Positions 62,101-64,000 of a DNA stretch of 64,000 nt are shown in pieces. Below the pieces are notes generated by a model. The model was given only the letters and a program-made list of their open reading frames with translations. It ran no database searches and was not told the origin of the DNA. The stretch spans positions 1,901,759-1,965,758 of the forward strand of contig VXAI01000091.1 in NCBI GenBank assembly GCA_013399305.1, in the 5' to 3' direction. This DNA is from Rostratula benghalensis (lineage: Eukaryota; Chordata; Aves; Charadriiformes; Rostratulidae). The translations under genes were made by a program, and so were the position numbers. Numbering within the stretch: position 1 is the first letter of the stretch; each line of letters starts with the position of its first letter.

Positions 62101-63938
62101 CATTTTCTGACCAAAATATCCCAGGTCCTACAGAAAGAGAGCTGTGAATCTGACCTAGAGGCACTGAAACTGAAGTGACATACAGAGAACTAGTTACTGT
62201 GCTTTACTCCATTTCGCACCTTAAAATCACATATTTTATATAGGTCCTTCAAAGTAAAAGGTAACAAATGGCAAATAGACTTAGCAGGCAAGTACCATTT
62301 GCAGCCTGTTTAACTGTATGAACTTGGGTCGATAAACATAAACATAAAGAACACAAATGTCAGCTAATACTTCAATAATATTAATCTTTGGTTATTCAGT
62401 CCTCTGGTGACTGAAAAGGAAAAGAAATCTATCAAGCTGGGCATGTAACAGAAACTCTTTTTTGTCACTTTTCCTCCAGTAATCTTGTACCATTTATTAT
62501 CTTTGTGGCTTACAACTTTGGTAAAAACAGACCAGTATCCTGAAATACAGACTCAAAATGTCAAAATATAAGCAAATTTGCTTCTGCGTTATCGACTATT
62601 TATCTTATTAATGACTAGTCTTATTACATAAGATCTACATGCTGTGCATTTATAAACCACGTTATCATCTGCATTTAACTTCAGTCAAATTCATGTCCGA
62701 ACAAGTATTTATCAAGATAAGATGAATGACATCACATATTTTGCCATAAGGTGTTTTACAGCTCATACCTGGCTAGACAGTGTTTATTCCTCAAACTCTT
62801 CCATAATTACAGATATTGCTTAAGTATCCCGTGTGTGTGCTAGTGCTCTGAAACGCACCATGTAAACACACCTTGGAGAACTGACTTACCACCTGTGGGG
62901 AGGATGATATCATACTTCCTTGGTGGTATTATCATAAACCCTCAGTTCACATTTGCTTGTAATACGAGACATGGGAAACACATGCTGCATGTAGCTAGAA
63001 GAAAAAAAAATGACACATCTCACTTTTTAATCATTTCAATTTTCCACGGCATCGCCAAGTTTTTTGTGGTGCTTTTAAGTGTAATGTTTTTTTACCAGTG
63101 ATTCTTGTCTTCATTCTCACCAACAATCTTTTCAAGCTGGTGTTCTCATTGCAGTGTATGTCTCATGCTAGAAGACATGGGCTTGGTCACAGGACAAATT
63201 TTAGTGAAAATAACGGAACTGGCCGCATATACCATGGCAAAACTTGTCTACTGTCAACAGAGAGGTTTAGCCTCAATCCTCCCGTCTTCTCTGAAGAAGG
63301 TCCAAGTCAAAGGAAATGCCACTTGATGGCTAAGCCAGAGAAGATTTGTGGGAACTGAACACATGACAAACCTTACTGGGATATGGAAATGCCTTGTAAC
63401 TTCTGCCAAATCCCATTGCAATTCCACATTTTGTGTGGTTAACAGGGAAAGTGCCTGCTAATTATGTGCAGTAATTAAATGAGGCCTCTATGTCAGCTAT
63501 GAGCAGAGAAATGTGTCATGGTCTCAGGGAGCTATGCTTTTATCAATTTAAGAGAGGAAACTAATCCTAGAGGGTCTCTGCGTTAATGTCTCGCATGTCT
63601 GCCCAGTTTTCATCATTACCCTTTTCCTGTTTTCTGTATAAAACAGAGCAGATATTATAAATTACAAAAGATATGCCACTGAAATATCTTAGGTCTACAG
63701 TCACCAGAGACAGCTTCTGGTGAGATGACACAGACATTTATTAAAGGAAATAAAACAAAAGATTACTTGGATGAAGAAGATAGTCCTACAAGACACTGCT
63801 GTATTTTTCTAAGCATCAAGACAGACTATCTGGGAGATGAGAAGTCAAGAATAATGAAAGTGTTTCCCAACCAGGTTATAAAAATACCTCCTGCTAAAGT
63901 AGAAAGAGCTGCTCCTGGGGACATATAAGCCCCTGTGT
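56106..63938. other. Intergenic, no gene seen
   Basis: 57600-57830 and 63380-63640 are non-repetitive and rich in homeodomain-like words, possible conserved elements. 62709-62721 holds facing GATA cores (TTATC-AA-GATAAG). Open frames stay below 130 codons without domain or splice support. Confidence 0.5.
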
Positions 63939-63954
63939 CATTCCCATGGGAATG
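63939..63954. promoter_or_regulatory. 16-bp perfect palindrome, TEAD/MCAT-like
   Basis: CATTCCCATGGGAATG equals its own reverse complement and joins two facing CATTCC (MCAT, TEAD-binding) cores around CATG. The symmetry is directly seen; the factor is inference, and the sequence context is unremarkable. Confidence 0.3.
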
Positions 63955-64000
63955 GGAGATCCTCCCAATTATCACAACACTGTTATGAAAATAAACTAAT

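Overview
The window looks like nuclear DNA from a bird, probably not a galliform. It has split genes with GT-AG introns, several CR1 LINE remnants that keep the typical avian CR1 3' end, a solo LTR of a type I associate with avian endogenous retroviruses, and two recognisable vertebrate genes. The species call rests on recognition only. Two runs of N (18804-18823 and 51416-51460) show this is a draft assembly.

Genes occupy only the first 12 kb. On the minus strand, positions 786-5187 hold the first three coding exons of EIF2AK2 (PKR), the interferon-induced dsRNA-activated eIF2-alpha kinase: all of dsRBD1 and the start of dsRBD2. The gene runs off the left edge. Its promoter lies in a CpG island (about 5520-6160) with two perfect ISRE motifs on opposite strands and two candidate noncoding leader exons, each with its own donor. 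A solo LTR sits antisense in intron 1 of the coding region. On the plus strand, positions 10061-11013 hold a complete two-exon NANP gene (N-acylneuraminate-9-phosphatase, the last step of cytosolic sialic acid synthesis) within its own CpG island. The two genes are divergent, with start codons about 4.9 kb apart, and a degraded CR1 lies between them.

From about 12.5 kb to the end I find no convincing protein-coding exon: about 51 kb of AT-rich intergenic sequence. It contains old CR1 fragments, possible ancient SINE pieces, microsatellites, short tandem duplications, and several stretches that read like conserved noncoding (enhancer) elements. Among these are palindromic sites: a 25-bp perfect SOX-type inverted repeat, a 14-bp homeodomain-type palindrome and a 16-bp TEAD-type palindrome. 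Conservation cannot be measured here, so these are candidates only.

I did not find a clearly new biological system. The most useful leads are the two-ISRE, two-leader architecture of the EIF2AK2 promoter, the LTR inside that gene, the EIF2AK2-NANP neighbourhood, and the palindromic sites in the gene desert.
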